From assembly GCA_936440205.1 (NCBI GenBank), contig OW387133.1:2818001-2882000 (forward strand): 64,000 bases of DNA. Reading direction: 5' to 3'. Below the pieces are notes generated by a model that was not told where the DNA came from, ran no database searches, and saw only the letters and a program-made list of their open reading frames with translations. How positions within the stretch are numbered: the stretch's first letter is position 1; the number at the start of each line of letters is the position of its first letter. The translations under genes and the position numbers were made by a program. The DNA is from Lepidonotus clava (Eukaryota > Annelida > Polychaeta > Phyllodocida > Polynoidae). Shown here piece after piece: positions 22,700-34,596 of this stretch.

Positions 22700-23287
22700 T
22701 GTCAATTATCGAGATTATATTGTACAGTCATTGATCGTTTTATAATGTTCTTAAAATTGTCTAATGAAGGAGATAACCTTGTATTGATCAGGGCGGATGC
22801 AAACAGTGTAGGGGGTCTAGGGGGTCCTGACCTGTCCCCCCCCCCCTCCATCTTGGAAGGGGGGGGGGGGGGCTTAAACTTGACAAAGAGACAATAACGT
22901 TGTGTGTGTATGCGAAAAAGTGTGACATTGCAGTACTTGGCCCATATGCAAATTCCCCCTTTCTCAAATCCTGTATCTATCCTTGTTTAATGTATATAGT
23001 ATCTCCTTGGACTTACCCATGGCTTGGCTTATGAACGCAGCTAAACGGAAAAAATGAGTCAGTATTTCTAATGTATATCATTTAAAAAGGAGAGAGAGGG
23101 CAGAATAAAGGCTTGTTACTAAAACCGCACACAGCATTTCCCCCTCTTAAACTATTATCTCACCAAAAAAAGGGGCTTTTTTACGTAATGCTGTAAATCC
23201 ATTCTCAGTGGTTGGGATATCTTCCATGTGATAGCATTCTGGGGTTCAGATTGAACAAAGGAAATATCAATGTTCCACAGTCTCACC
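22700..23287. other. Intergenic stretch without recognised gene
   Basis: Holds a G/C-run fragment with CAGGGCGGATGCAAACAGTG (about 22789, left end of the CAGGGGCGGAT family) and otherwise AT-rich unique sequence. Confidence 0.5.
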
Positions 23288-23600
23288 TAATGTTGCAGCA
23301 ATGTTTGGTTCTGTATTGGCACATGTTACATTATTTTGATGGCTCCCAATAATGTTGCTACAACATACTGCTGTGACGTCGCACTGCGATGTTATCATAA
23401 CATGATGGTTACATTCTCAAAGTTCTGTTTTGGTTTCATCCTAACATCGTCAAAAAATAATGTTATAATAATGTTCTGATTTGGTGGGGTTTCAGCCTCA
23501 TCATCAATAACGTAATTGTTACATGCCATCTTAGTAAGTAACAGACTGACTAAAAAAGTATGGTTGCAGAACGTTTCTGTTATGTCGCAACTTGGCTGGG
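23288..23600 (+). mobile_element. ACGTT-rich MITE, CCCAGCCAAG subfamily
   Basis: Ends GTCGCAACTTGGCTGGG. Body order typical of this subfamily: TTGCAGCAATGTT, TTTTGATGGCTCCCAATAA, TTTTGGTTTCATCCTAAC, GATTTGGTGGGGTTTCA, AGTATGGTTGCAGAACGTTT. The left terminus is worn. Confidence 0.8.
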
Positions 23601-23808
23601 CCCATTTGTTGGGTAGGGCTGTTTCCATCTGGAATGTTCGGCTTATCAGTAACCAAGATAAGCTGTATCCACAACCATCTAGCCATAGGTTAGAATCTGA
23701 TGATAATCCAATGTACATGTGGGCAAGGGATTCAGGATAAAGATATTCCACTGCAATTCGAAATATCCAGTTTGCATGGCTTCTTCTACCTCCCACAGTA
23801 ACATCATG

Positions 23809-23999
23809 ATGATGATTGTTGGAGTTTAAGGCGTGCTCAGCAATCTTTCAACTATATCAGCACCAACTCATGGTTTTTGGCTTGTACAAAATACTGTGAT
23901 CAAATCTATGAGGGCAAGAATGACGGCTAGCTGAGGGAACCAAACCCGGGCCGGCCGTGTGCAATGCCAGCATGCTAACCGCTAGACCACAGCACCCTA
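23809..23999 (-). mobile_element. tRNA-derived SINE
   Basis: Starts with the (ATC)n tail in reverse (CATCATGATGATGATTG), then GTTGGAGTTTAAGGCGTGCT, AACTATATCAGCACC, GTGATCAAATCTATGAGG, and the tRNA-like head GAACCAAACCCGGGCCGG...GCTAACCGCTAGACCACAGC. No clear flanking duplication. Confidence 0.8.
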
Positions 24000-24469
24000 C
24001 TAGTAAAGCCAGAAAATATAAAATCGCCAAGAAAAATTGAAAAATACATGCAACATTGTCTAATTAGTTCAAACGTTGGCTTACATATTTTCTATTATTT
24101 TTACATATTCTATTTTAAATCATCACACATTTTAACTGGTTGAAAAGCAGGTACCTTCATTCTGATAGTCATTCCACCCCCTTTAAAACTGTCACAATCC
24201 CACAGGTAGAGGGGGTTGGTTGTAGATGCAGGGCCAATAACCATGACACATCTAAAGAGCCCTGCCCACACTCCGGACAGGTGTCATATCGGGAAGTGAT
24301 CGTTATGGGGAAGTGTCCAATTCTAGTCTTAACATATGTTTTGTTGAGGGTGCCAGTAAAAGTTGTAACGGGTAGGAAACTAGATATATATCACTCGCAT
24401 CTTTTACCTTACTAGGATTCATACCCAAATGGCTAACTCGTCCTTGTTCCACAGGTTATGGAGGGGGAA
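24000..24469. other. Intergenic stretch without recognised gene
   Basis: AT-rich unique sequence; a segment sharing CTAGATATATATC and GGCTAACTCGTCC with about 21025-21070 suggests an old low-copy repeat. Confidence 0.45.
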
Positions 24470-24720
24470 CCTCTTATGGCACCTGTTAAGGTTATTTCAG
24501 TGGCCAATGGGACGCAGCTTGGACGCTTTGCCATGACAACCACTTCCTGATATCACACCGGCGCCTCTCAGTCTGCACCGGTACTCTCCAAACTCAGGTC
24601 CTGGATGACAAACATTCGCCCCGCCAACATTCCGACGACACCGCTGCGCGTGCGCACTGGGCCCAATCGGCCTTTATGGCTTCCAGATTGGATTTCTAGT
24701 TCGCCCAAAGAAGCCATATG
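24470..24720. promoter_or_regulatory. CpG-rich island with NRF1-like and RFX-like sites
   Basis: Contains TTTGCCATGACAAC (RFX X-box-like, 24527-24540), CCAAT, and TGCGCGTGCGCA (24645-24656, one mismatch from the NRF1 palindrome). CpG-rich and non-repetitive. It could be a distal element or an unrecognised transcription start. Confidence 0.35.
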
Positions 24721-25527
24721 AAGTTTAATTACTTTTGGAAAATTGAGAAATGTGTTGCCAATTGTTTTTATTTGAAAAGCCGGGTGGCAGTGGCTAGAGC
24801 TTCCGCGATCAGACGCAGCAGTCTGTACATGTAGGGATTTGCTTCTCTTGTTGAAAGAATTATTATACTCTAGTAGTCAAAAATCTAATTCAGTCTCACA
24901 CCTTGATATGAGTATATCTTTGGCTTATATTTATCCATGGATATATTCAGAGGGTTAAATTATGTACACCTATAGGTGCCGAATCTCCTTTTCTGCCAGT
25001 TTTTGGGTCATTTCAGAAAGAGCTCTTTTCTCCTTTTGTATATTTATGACACTAGAAACAATTGAATACTTTCAATTTCTATTACATGTTTCTAAGTAAA
25101 ATGAAAAGTAAATCAGCCTAGCTTCCTTAAATTCCTCGACCAATGACAATTTTACCTAAAAATACAACTTTCTTGCCATAAAAACAACCTTCTCTGCCCT
25201 TTTGTTGCCATGAAGATTATCCCGAAATAAAATCTCCTAATTTGAGCATTCCCATATCAGGAGATCTCCTTTTTTCAACGACAATTCATTTGGCACCTCT
25301 GTCTGATATATCCTGTTCTACCAAATATTTAGGGTCATTATTGTTAATCATGACCCATGACACAATACAAAATTAAGAAACTTCTTGATTGCTTTATGAA
25401 ACCTGACATGTACTCTTTCGTGACTTTTTAATCAGTCTTGATCTAATCCACAGAGCTTCCTCAATGCTAGCCATGGGTTTCAACACATCTTATATTGAGG
25501 GAGTGAATAGGGAGGAGGTGGTTATGA
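24721..25527. other. AT-rich intergenic stretch
   Basis: No gene recognised. Words GGTGCCGAATCTCCTTTT near 24975 and GGAGATCTCCTTTTTT near 25260 resemble each other, which may mark a worn element. Confidence 0.4.
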
Positions 25528-25876
25528 CCAAGCAATAATATGATGTTATTATTATGTTATTATAACATTCTGTTTAGTTCTGCGTTGGTTCTTGTTATGT
25601 TACTTTGATAGCACCCAAAAACATATTAGAACCTAACATTGTGACATTATTGTGACATTCTTGTAACGTTCTTTCACGTTACAATAATGTTATTATAACG
25701 TCCTTTATAGTAAGGTCTTAAATTCACTAAAATATAGTATTATTATAACATTCTTTTTTAGTAAGTCTCAACTTTACTTAAAATAACATAACTGTTAAGT
25801 GATAATTGGGCAGGTTACAGAATAACCAAAAAAGTATGGTCGCAGAATGTGCTTGTTACGTTGCTGCTTGCCTGGG
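25528..25876 (+). mobile_element. ACGTT-rich MITE, CCCAGGCAAG subfamily
   Basis: CCAAGCAATAATATGATG at the left and GTTGCTGCTTGCCTGGG at the right, full internal order (TTAGTTCTGCGTTGG, CACCCAAAAACAT, TAAGGTCTTAAATTCAC, GGGCAGGTTACAGAATAACC). Confidence 0.85.
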
Positions 25877-26054
25877 TGTAGATTGTGTCCTAGGTAAATT
25901 GTAACAGCTCCCTAGATCTCCTCATAAACTACTTAAGTAGTTACATTATAACCATAAGTTGATAAAACAGAAAAGGGAATGTGTAGAGGTACCCTTTCCA
26001 GAATTGTAACTTTGTGTATTACACCTGTTTTGAAGTGTCAGCACAATATAGCCT

Positions 26055-26265
26055 CAATGTTGATGATTGTAGGAGTTAAACGTCTGCTCAGCAATTTTCA
26101 GCTATATCAGGACCACTCACATTTGTGTATACCAGTTGGCTGACCGAATCTATGGGGATCAAAACAGCAGAAAGGCGAGGTGGTGTAACAGGCACTGCTC
26201 AGGCTGAAACCCAGCCCGGCCATGTGCGATGCAAGGACCCTACCCACTACACTATCCTGCCCCCT
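26055..26265 (-). mobile_element. tRNA-derived SINE with perfect target-site duplication
   Basis: Flanked by CAATATAGCCT at 26044-26054 and 26266-26276 (11 of 11). Order on the minus strand: tRNA-like head (GGATAGTGTAGTGGGTAGGG), GGTTTCAGCC B-box-like word, GCCTGTTACACCACCTCGCC, ATAGATTCGGTCAGCCAACT, tail. The perfect duplication indicates a fairly young insertion. Confidence 0.88.
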
Positions 26266-26286
26266 CAATATAGCCTAGTCTGTAAA

Positions 26287-26932
26287 CCCAGCCAAGGATA
26301 TGACGTTCTAATAACGTCCTAGCAATGTTCTGGATTGATTCTTGTTACGTTACACTGTTAGGTTACAGCGACGTTCTTTTGATGACTCCCAATAACGTCG
26401 CTGTAACCAACTGTTGCGACATTACATTGTGACGTTCTAATAACATTCTTGTACCGTTATTTATGAGGCTGATACTTCATGAGTATGTCACAATAACATT
26501 CTGTTTAGGTGTGGTTGAGACCTCACTTAATGAGGATGTCACCATAACGTTCTGTTTAGGTTAGGTTGACACCTAACCTAATAAGATAGTCATGGTAACA
26601 TTCTGTTTAGGTAAGGTTAAGACCTTATGTAATCAGAACATCACAATAACATTCTGTTTAGGTGAAGTTGGGACCTCCCCTGGTCAGGAGGTCACAACAA
26701 TGTTCTGTTTAAGCGAGGTCTGGACCTCACCTAATCAGAATGTCACAATGACGTTCTATTTTAATTTGATCTTGACCTGACCTCACCAGAACGTTCTGAG
26801 AACATACTGTTTTGGTTAGGTCTCAACCTCAAAGGAAAAAAATGTAAAAGTTACGTGATAACTTAGTAAGAAACAGACAAACCAAAAAAGTATGGTCGCA
26901 TAATGTGACCGTTACATCGCACCTTGGCTGGG
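26287..26932 (+). mobile_element. ACGTT-rich MITE, CCCAGCCAAG subfamily, extended 646-bp form
   Basis: Clean ends CCCAGCCAAGG and CCTTGGCTGGG. About twice the usual length, because the middle is a series of 55-65 bp units, each with ACATTCTGTTTAGGT followed by GACCTCACYTAAT-like words (about 26450-26800). This internal expansion is tandem duplication within the element. AA flanks both ends, consistent with but not proof of a 2-bp duplication. Confidence 0.85.
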
Positions 26933-26967
26933 AAGGGTATCCAAATACGCCTCATATTGCATCTGGA

Positions 26968-27310
26968 CCCAGCCAAGGATAAGACATTATCATAATGTTG
27001 CAGCAACGTTCTGGTTGGTTTTGTATTTGGTTCTTGTTACATTCTTTTGATGACTCCCAATTATGTCGCTGCAACGTACTGCCGTGACGTTGCACTGTGA
27101 TATTATAACAACGTTACAACAGAATGTCCTTATAATGTTCTGTTTTGGTTTCATCCTAACCTCACCAAAAACTAATGTTATAATAACATTCTGATTTGGT
27201 GAGGTTTCAACCTCACTATCAATAACGTAATTGTTACATCTTAGTAAGTAACAAACTGATCAACAAAGTATGGTTGCAGAATGTTTCTGTTATGTCACAA
27301 GCTGGGTGGG
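26968..27310 (+). mobile_element. ACGTT-rich MITE, CCCAGCCAAG subfamily
   Basis: CCCAGCCAAGGATAAGAC to CACAAGCTGGGTGGG, with GA on both sides. Internal order as in 23288-23600. Only 35 bp separates it from the preceding copy. Confidence 0.85.
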
Positions 27311-27554
27311 GAGTTTAGAAAATGTTCAAACCTCCATGTGATATTCAGGGGTGTACACCCACGCCAGTGTTTGACCTTCAGTCCTGTCAGAGAGCCTTGT
27401 TCAAGGGCAGAGACCAGGGAGTATTTACCTACATACATTAAGCCTTAGGACCCTGGGAAAGTTGGGTCAACTCTGTGGGAACGGGCAACATGTTCCCACT
27501 TCTCAGACTCTCCCTGAAATCCCATACAGCGGGGGGCATGTTTATTACTGTTAA

Positions 27555-27907
27555 CCCAGCCAAGGATGTGACGTTATTATAACATTGCGGCAATGTTCTG
27601 GTTTGTTCTGTATTTGCTTCTTGCTACATCATTTTGATGGCACCCAATTACGTTACTGCACATTGCATTTTGATGTTATTACAATGTTCTTGTTACGTTT
27701 TTCAACCCAAACAGAATGTCCATATAATGTTCTCTTTTGGTTTCATCCTAACCTCACCAGAAAATAATGTTGTAATAAAGTTCTCATTTGGTGAGGTTTC
27801 AACCTCACCATTAATAACATAATTGTTACATGCCATCTTAGTAAGTGGCAAACTGAATAAAAAAGTATGGTTGCACAATGTTTCTGTTACGTCGCAAGCT
27901 GGCAGGG
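27555..27907 (+). mobile_element. ACGTT-rich MITE, CCCAGCCAAG subfamily
   Basis: CCCAGCCAAGGATGTGACG to GTCGCAAGCTGGCAGGG; same internal order and orientation as its two left neighbours. Confidence 0.85.
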
Positions 27908-28260
27908 AAAGCCAAGGATCATCCATGTGTTTCTAGGGTTTAGGGCTCCAACCCTAACCCTGGTGATGCCATAGGTGGCAATGTGTTTCGCGTCATTAGA
28001 ATGTAATCCCGCGATGTAATTGTGACGTCACAAGTTTGGCATGCTCATCTGAGATTTACAATGTATCAAATTACGTCCGTCTCATGAATGATACTGCAGC
28101 TTTAAAGTATTGATAATTATATTATTCTAATGGTAGCACTTAATAAATACCCCCCCTCCCAAGGCACGACATAAGTAGTTGCCATTGGGACATGCAAGTA
28201 TATGTAGCAAACTGTCGCAGCCTGTTTCAACCTTGTGCAACATTTCAACAGGCATGACTT

Positions 28261-28583
28261 CCCAAGCAAGAATGTGACATTATTATAACGTAACAGCAAT
28301 GTTCTGGTTCAGTTCTGGTTTGCTTCTTGTTATGTTTTTTTGATGTCTTTAGAATCTAACATAGCGACAATGCACTGTGACATCATTACAACATTCTGGT
28401 TACATTATTATTACATGTAATAATAACACCACTTAATAACATTCAATGTTGGTAAGGTCTCAACTTCACCACAATATAACGGAGAGTCTCAACCTAATGT
28501 AAACTGTTACATGAAAATTGGGCAGGTAACAGACTGACCAGTATGGTCACAGAACGTGCTTGTTACGTCGCTGCTTGCCTGGG
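28261..28583 (+). mobile_element. ACGTT-rich MITE, CCCAGGCAAG subfamily
   Basis: CCCAAGCAAGAATGTGACAT to GTCGCTGCTTGCCTGGG. Fourth of four ACGTT-rich copies in the same orientation between 26.3 and 28.6 kb. Confidence 0.85.
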
Positions 28584-29549
28584 ATGTGCGGCATTTCAAC
28601 AGGCGTGACTCGTTCCTACCAGTAGTAGAGACAAAGTGGACTTTGTCCCGGGGTGAGCGTGGTGCGGGGCAGGATTGTGACTGAGTGGTGGTAAACACAG
28701 TGAAGTGGTTAGACTCTGGTTGGGTGGGATGGTGGGGTGAGTGTGGTGAAATTACTCAAGGATTGGGGGCAGGACCACAGGTTGTGAGGGAAAAGGGGAG
28801 GAGGGGGAGGTGATTTGGGAAAGGCGACTGTTTTGGTCAGAAATATGGACCATTGAAGCTCAGCTTAGAATATGTGTTTTCATTGTAAAAGAAGTCGAAA
28901 CAATTCTACAGTAGAGAAACTGAAGCGCAACTAAGAATAATTGTATTGGTAAAAACCTAATTTGAAACGATTCCATATTTAGCATATCTTTTATTTTCTA
29001 AATTGTACATATCAGATTATCCGCTCCTGCCAATGATCAAGAATTCTTTTGCTTGGAAATTTATCAAAAGCTGATATAAATGTATTATGAGAATGACACA
29101 CAATATTCCTTGAATGAATTACAGTACTACGGTCTCTTCCCTTTAAACTGTGTTCATTCCAGCAATAAAAAGACGTGACCCCCCTCCTTCCCTACGTGTT
29201 ACCAGGCCGGTGGGGGGGGGGGGGACCATTGTTCTGGGCCGGTATGGGGGTTTCTGCGCGACTCTCAGTTAGTGAGTCACTGGCGACACACTGTCCAGGT
29301 ATAGGCACTATCAGCCAAAGGGCGGGGGGGGGGGGGGGCGAGGGATGGAGGGGGGGGGGGGTTGGACCAGTGTGATGGGGGTGTGAGAGGTGCAGAGGGG
29401 GCCGAGTAAGTTGTTTCTTCCTGTTCTTAGCATTCTGGAGCATTCATTGTTAGGGGTCTTTTCTGCTATAAGATTTCAATCACAGACATCCTTGTGTAGT
29501 ATGTAGGGGTTGCATTTGATGTAAACCTCAGTTGAGAGGTAGGTGTCAT
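28584..29549. other. Intergenic stretch with poly-G runs
   Basis: No gene recognised. G-runs of 12-15 at about 29212, 29325 and 29352 lie in a 230-bp G-rich segment able to form quadruplexes. Proline-rich minus-strand frames here are products of the G-runs. Confidence 0.55.
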
Positions 29550-29767
29550 AAGGGTCATACCCACTAGGTGATTATGCCTGAGTTGGCCGACAGACCGGCA
29601 CTAAAATCCCCTGATTCTGCCCTTAGAATTGGTCGATTTTAGTGGCAATCCAGATCAAACCTGCACAATCCAATATACCATACTTACAGCCCACCTTAAG
29701 AATCAGCCGATTTTAGCGCCAGTGAGTTTACCAACTGTGTAAAAATCGCTTAGTGAGTATGGGGCTT
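29550..29767. mobile_element. MITE with CCCACTAGGTGA / TATGGGGC termini
   Basis: Starts CATACCCACTAGGTGATTA and ends AAATCGCTTAGTGAGTATGGGGC-like, with an inner inverted pair (GGCACTAAAATC / GATTTTAGCGCC). Same family as 42421-42650 and 63288-63557. Confidence 0.75.
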
Positions 29768-29869
29768 TATACCTCCTAGTCTGTCAGGAAAGCATATAGA
29801 AATATACGTACTGTTCATCGGGTACCGCATGGACAATAACTGAGTGAAAAATATCATTTAAACTATGAA

Positions 29870-30110
29870 TAAGCCAGACTATCCCCCCTCTCATATCCTA
29901 TCACCCCCCCCCCCCCACCCTCCGTCTGGTCGCTATTCGTCACCGCCACACGTTGAAGAACGCCGGCGTCGGACCGGTCATTAAGACTGGAGGGGGGGGA
30001 GGGGGGGTAGTCTGGGAGGAGAGACGGAGGGGGGGGGGGGGGTTGTCTGGGGGTGGGGGTGGGGGGGTCTGGAGGGAGAGGCGGGTCCCCACCTCCCATT
30101 CCACAAGTCC
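29870..30110. repeat. Poly-C and poly-G rich segment
   Basis: C-run near 29905-29920, then G-runs at 29991-30010, 30029-30043 and 30058-30068. Quadruplex-prone. No coding signal. Confidence 0.7.
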
Positions 30111-30469
30111 TTGGGATCTGTGTAGGTATTGTGTGCTGTGCCTGTTTAATGTCCGATTGCGGAAATTACTAGATGTTCTGGAAGTTTTAATTTTAAGTCA
30201 TGATTTTATAATTATATCGAGCCATGATGTCAACTATTGTAATGAAAATATCAACGATTGTTCTCCATAACCAATGGCAAAAAAGGTGTCGATAAGAATA
30301 GAAAATGTTGAATAGAAATGTGCTTGGGAATTCTTTCTACAATTGAACAGCTTATTACTCCTGTATCAGTAACATTGGATCAACAGTAAAGAGAATGAGT
30401 GAATGCCCCCCCCCCCCCCTCAGCTACCCCCTCCCCCCCAACCCCCTGAGACACCCCCCGACCCCGGGT

Positions 30470-30780
30470 CGCTGGGTTCCGACATCCCTCATACCCGATA
30501 AGCAGACCTGCGGCCACCAGCGAAGTGGGAGTGGGAGGAAGGTGTGGTCAGCGGATCATGACTCAGCAAAAAGGGTCGGCGCCATCTTGTCTGCCCGCCA
30601 CCCGACAAATCTCACTCATGATCACTCCCACCTCCCCTCCCCCCTCCTCCCCTCCCCACTACCCCTCCCCCCTCCCCCCTCCCCTCCCCCCTCCTGATCC
30701 CCCCGATTTTCGCCCAGTCTCAATTAACTACGCCCAATTAGCTTCGCGGATCGGGAGTAAAGGACTGAGGGCAGTATGAA
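30470..30780. promoter_or_regulatory. GC-rich segment with YY1-like and homeodomain-like motifs
   Basis: GGCGCCATCTTG (YY1-like) near 30580, a long CCCCTCCCC pyrimidine tract, then CAATTAACTACGCCCAATTA near 30721. Non-repetitive. Regulatory role is inferred. Confidence 0.3.
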
Positions 30781-30948
30781 GTGACCGAGCTTTGTCTCAC
30801 TTAAGGTAATTAGTCAAAGAGGGGTGGGGGGGGGGGGGGTCCTGTGGGCCAGGCAGACGGATGGAAAATACATATACATATATATGAGTAACACATGGGT
30901 CATCCAGTATGATAGAGTCAGGGTACACGTAAATAAATCTTCAAAATA

Positions 30949-31106
30949 CAGGGACGGATTTCAAATAGGGGAACGCCCTTATATTAAAGTTGAGGCACTG
31001 CAACTCTGGGCTAGAATTTTACATTAAAAAAATCTAAATCTGGCAAACATTAGGGGGTGGGGGCACACTCCTCAAGCGCCCCCCCCCCCCTCTAAATCCG
31101 TCCCTG
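30949..31106. mobile_element. CAGGGGCGGAT-type MITE with 5-bp duplication
   Basis: Ends CAGGGACGGATTT and AAATCCGTCCCTG are inverted. Flanked by AAATA on both sides (30944-30948 and 31107-31111). 158 bp, C-run inside. The 5-bp duplication agrees with the copy at 44413-44613. Confidence 0.8.
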
Positions 31107-31232
31107 AAATAAAATGACGCTGAATGTTGAGTAAGGTAATGTGAGTAAATATAGCTTAAATAGATATCGCTCATGTGATCCCTTCCCTGCCAAGGTAGAA
31201 AAACAATGGATAATACTATAGGTAATTACCAA

Positions 31233-31356
31233 GGCAGCCAAGGATGTGACGTTATCATAACGTTGCAGCAACGTTCTGGTTGGTTCTGTATTTGGTTCTT
31301 GTAACGTTCTTCTGATGACTCCCAATCGCGTCGCTACAACACACTGCCGTGATGTT
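31233..31356 (+). mobile_element. ACGTT-rich MITE, CCCAGCCAAG subfamily, left part only
   Basis: GGCAGCCAAGGATGTGACG then GTTGCAGCAACGTTCTGG and CTCCCAATCGCGTCGC. The copy stops where the ACACA-rich tract begins. Confidence 0.8.
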
Positions 31357-31690
31357 AAACCAACACACACCAGCATGGACAAACATACAAGCAGACACAC
31401 AAAGACACAGATAGATACAAAAAGACACATGCAAATACAAAAAGATACAGATAGATACAAAAAGACACAGGCAGATACATAAAAAATACACAGGCAGAAA
31501 CATTTATAAACAAAGACAAACACATACAAATAGAAAGACACAAACACATACAAAGACACAGCCAATCACAGACACACACACACTCACACACAGAATCACA
31601 GACTATAAAAACAAATGTACACATATACAATTATACAAAAACACACAAGCACATACACACATAGGTCTACATACTTATATGCTTATACTT
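31357..31690. repeat. Degenerate CA-rich minisatellite
   Basis: Words of the type CAAAAAGACACAGATAGATA and AGACACAAACACATACA repeat loosely for about 330 bp. Tyr/Val/Cys-rich minus-strand frames are translations of this tract. Confidence 0.8.
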
Positions 31691-32245
31691 ATATGCTTAT
31701 GCATACATATGTAATCTATAATACATATATAATCATAAATAAATGTATCATGTGGGAATTGACACGTGCGACTTGATGTGCTGAGCCCTAGATGATTGGA
31801 TTCACAGAATGATAACTATATACAATCATACCAAATCTCTGCTTCTCAGAACGCGTGCTCTTGTAAATACCGAGGGATTGCCAAAGTATTTCAGAAACGA
31901 GATTCGGCCGACTTGTGATTCTGACACTTTTCATGATTCTTGTTCACATAACTACTTCTCTTCAGGGGGGTATCTAGGGCGATTCAAGGGGATAAGTCTT
32001 GATCAGATCCCCACTAAAAAAATAAAAGGAAAAAAAAGAAACACGCAAAAAAACAACAACAACATAATACAAAAAGATCGGGAAGCATTTGAATTGCCTT
32101 TTTTTTTTTTTTTTTTTAGGTCGACGAAAGGTATTTGCATTCAAGATTTTTTATTTTTATTTATTTTTATATTAATTAACCACTTTCATATACATGTGCT
32201 CTTCCAAGTAGGTGAATGATACCAACATACTGATATCTGCCGCTG

Positions 32246-32698
32246 CAATAAGCCCATCCCAATTTCCAGCAAAGTTAAAATCAACCATGAAATATTTTCA
32301 AAATTGCCTCCATGCTTATTCCCTGAAGAGAGTTGTGTAATGCAAAATACACAAAAGCAATTAGGTTGAAAGACGGCTCCTAAGATTGGTAAAATGCAGC
32401 GTTTTATATTGGACTTTTCCCCATAGGAACCCATGTTAAAGCCCGTCTGCACAACCTATAATGTCCAACCCTAATTTGCTCCAAAATACAGCATTTCGAT
32501 TTGCTGGCAAACCTGCAAATTTGTCAATTGATTAGATTTAACAAGTCATAATGGATTGACAGGACTTAAGGATATAGAAAAACATAATTCTTGCTTATAT
32601 CAGTAACTCAAAATGTAGGAGACAAGAATGACTTACATGGTTATTTTGTCCAACACTTGTCAACCCTGGGATATACCCAATTTGGGATGGGTTTATTA
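32246..32698. mobile_element. MITE with CAATAAGCCC termini, uninterrupted copy
   Basis: Left CAATAAGCCCATCCCAA and right TTTGGGATGGGTTTATT are inverted. Relative to 16742-18207 it is in reverse orientation and lacks the Tigger-like insertion, so it shows the element's empty length of about 450 bp. Confidence 0.85.
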
Positions 32699-34232
32699 TC
32701 CACAGTAAACCAGTAGAAGATTGCTTGCGTTGTCACATGCACAAGCAAAGTCCTATATTATTGCATATTGCGATGTTTAAAATACCGCAAATTTTCTATA
32801 AAATATAGCAAGGTGAAATATGGCTTTAAAGATACAGGGGTTGGAATCCCAATAGAGAATAAAGTGTACCACCTAACCCCAGCTCACTGATTGTACACTG
32901 TTCATGTTATTACTGATTACATTGATTACATACATCAAATCATCATCAGCAATTTATGTTCCTGCTACTTTCTAAGTTCAATGTATACCTATAAAACTGA
33001 ACTTCTACAGGAAGATTTTATGTATGTAAGATACAGATTTGAAGTGGCCAATAAAAGCCATGGGCTGTTGTTGGTGTATGGACCCATCATGCAATAGCTA
33101 ATCTGGGTCAGAACGGACTAAGATTGCCCCCTGTTGATGTTATTATTGATAAACTCCCCCTCCCCCCTCCTGACTGAATGTGTCATTTCCAGGCCTCCAG
33201 CCCCCCTGGGGTGGGAGATGGGGAACCTGGGACACCACTAAAACTACAATAATACCACCTGTGGGGGGTCCGCCACCGGAAATAGCGGGGAGGCGCGGGG
33301 CAGCATGGGGCGGCCCATGGAATGTGGGCTTTTCCCTCGGTCATTTAATATTGGATTAATATGTTGGCGTCATATGATATTGGCAGTGCTTTGGTTTGCC
33401 TCATTCTAAAAAAGAGATTACGCTTTTTGACGGTCTATTGTAGTGTGCTGAACTTTTCAATATACCGCCCAGGTAGGGGCAACTCGAATCGGAAATTGAA
33501 GGTGTAGGAGCTTGGCAATATCATTTTTAAGAATAAAAACCTCAGTTGTCAAGGTTGTAAACTCCAGTATCTAAGCTTCATATTGCCAATTTAGTTTTCA
33601 TTTTCTTGATCTCACATTTTCAGAATTCCCACTGTTAGAGGGACTATGGTATTGCATAACAACTGTCAATAACATACACAGTTGGAGGTAAATTGGACCT
33701 GGAATAAACGGAGAAGGGGTTAGGCAATATGGGGTAGGAATATTGTGTGGAGAATCAGGATTTAACTTGTACTTCGATATTTGAAAACGTTAACCTCGGA
33801 TGGGAAGTCCTAACCTCCAGGGAGGCTTGGTATCAGGGGTAATATTTTTTGATATTGCTAGATTACCCGTTATGTTGTACATACTATTCAACTGAACAAA
33901 ATGAGGCATTTGTGTACTGTAATGACTACAGAATTGCGTCTGAAAGTCTTAATGTTGCAATGTCTTGATTTAAGTACAAAAAAAATCAACTCTAAACCCT
34001 AAGAACACTATATACATTATATTTGAAAGCATTACGTCATCCATGCTTTTGGTAGGTATTTTAAGAGTAGATTTAAGATATTTAGATGTTCACAGGGACG
34101 GATTAAAGGGGGACCTAAGGTCCCCTCCTAATTTGTATCCTTTAAAGGGGGCTTCTAAAAGTTTTATTGAAGGGCGCCCCGCCCTCCTTTTTTCTTTTCA
34201 ACATTTCTGGACCCTTCTTTGGCTCAGATATA
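32699..34232. other. Intergenic stretch without recognised gene
   Basis: AT-rich unique sequence with a small GC-rich patch at about 33180-33330 (GGGGAGGCGCGGGGCAGC). A left-end fragment of the CAGGGGCGGAT family (CAGGGACGGATTAAAGGGG) lies at about 34093. Confidence 0.5.
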
Positions 34233-34596
34233 CCCAGCCAAGAATGCGACATTATTATGATGTTACAGCAGCGTTATGTTTGTTTCTGTATTAGTTCTTG
34301 TTACGTTATTTTGAAGGCTCCCGATAATATTCCTGCAATACTGCTGTGATATTGCACAGCGATGTTATTATAACATTCTGGTTATGTTCTTCAACCTAAA
34401 CAGAATGTTCTTATAACGCTCCTTTTTGATTTTGTCCTAACCTCATCAAAAAATAATGTTTTAATAACATTCTGATTTGGTGAGGTTTCAATCTCACCAT
34501 AAATAACGTAATTGTTACGTGCCATCTTAGTAAGTAACAGACTGACTAAAAAAGGTATAGTTGCAGAATGTTTCTGTTATGCGCAGGTTGGCTGGG
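34233..34596 (+). mobile_element. ACGTT-rich MITE, CCCAGCCAAG subfamily
   Basis: CCCAGCCAAGAATGCGAC to GCAGGTTGGCTGGG; complete internal order. Confidence 0.85.

Noticed and set aside
29192-30270. Proline- and glycine-rich frames around 29-30 kb, and similar frames at 41.7-42.1, 49.3, 56.2 and 61.5 kb
   Set aside because: All arise from poly-G/poly-C runs and have no start context or domain.
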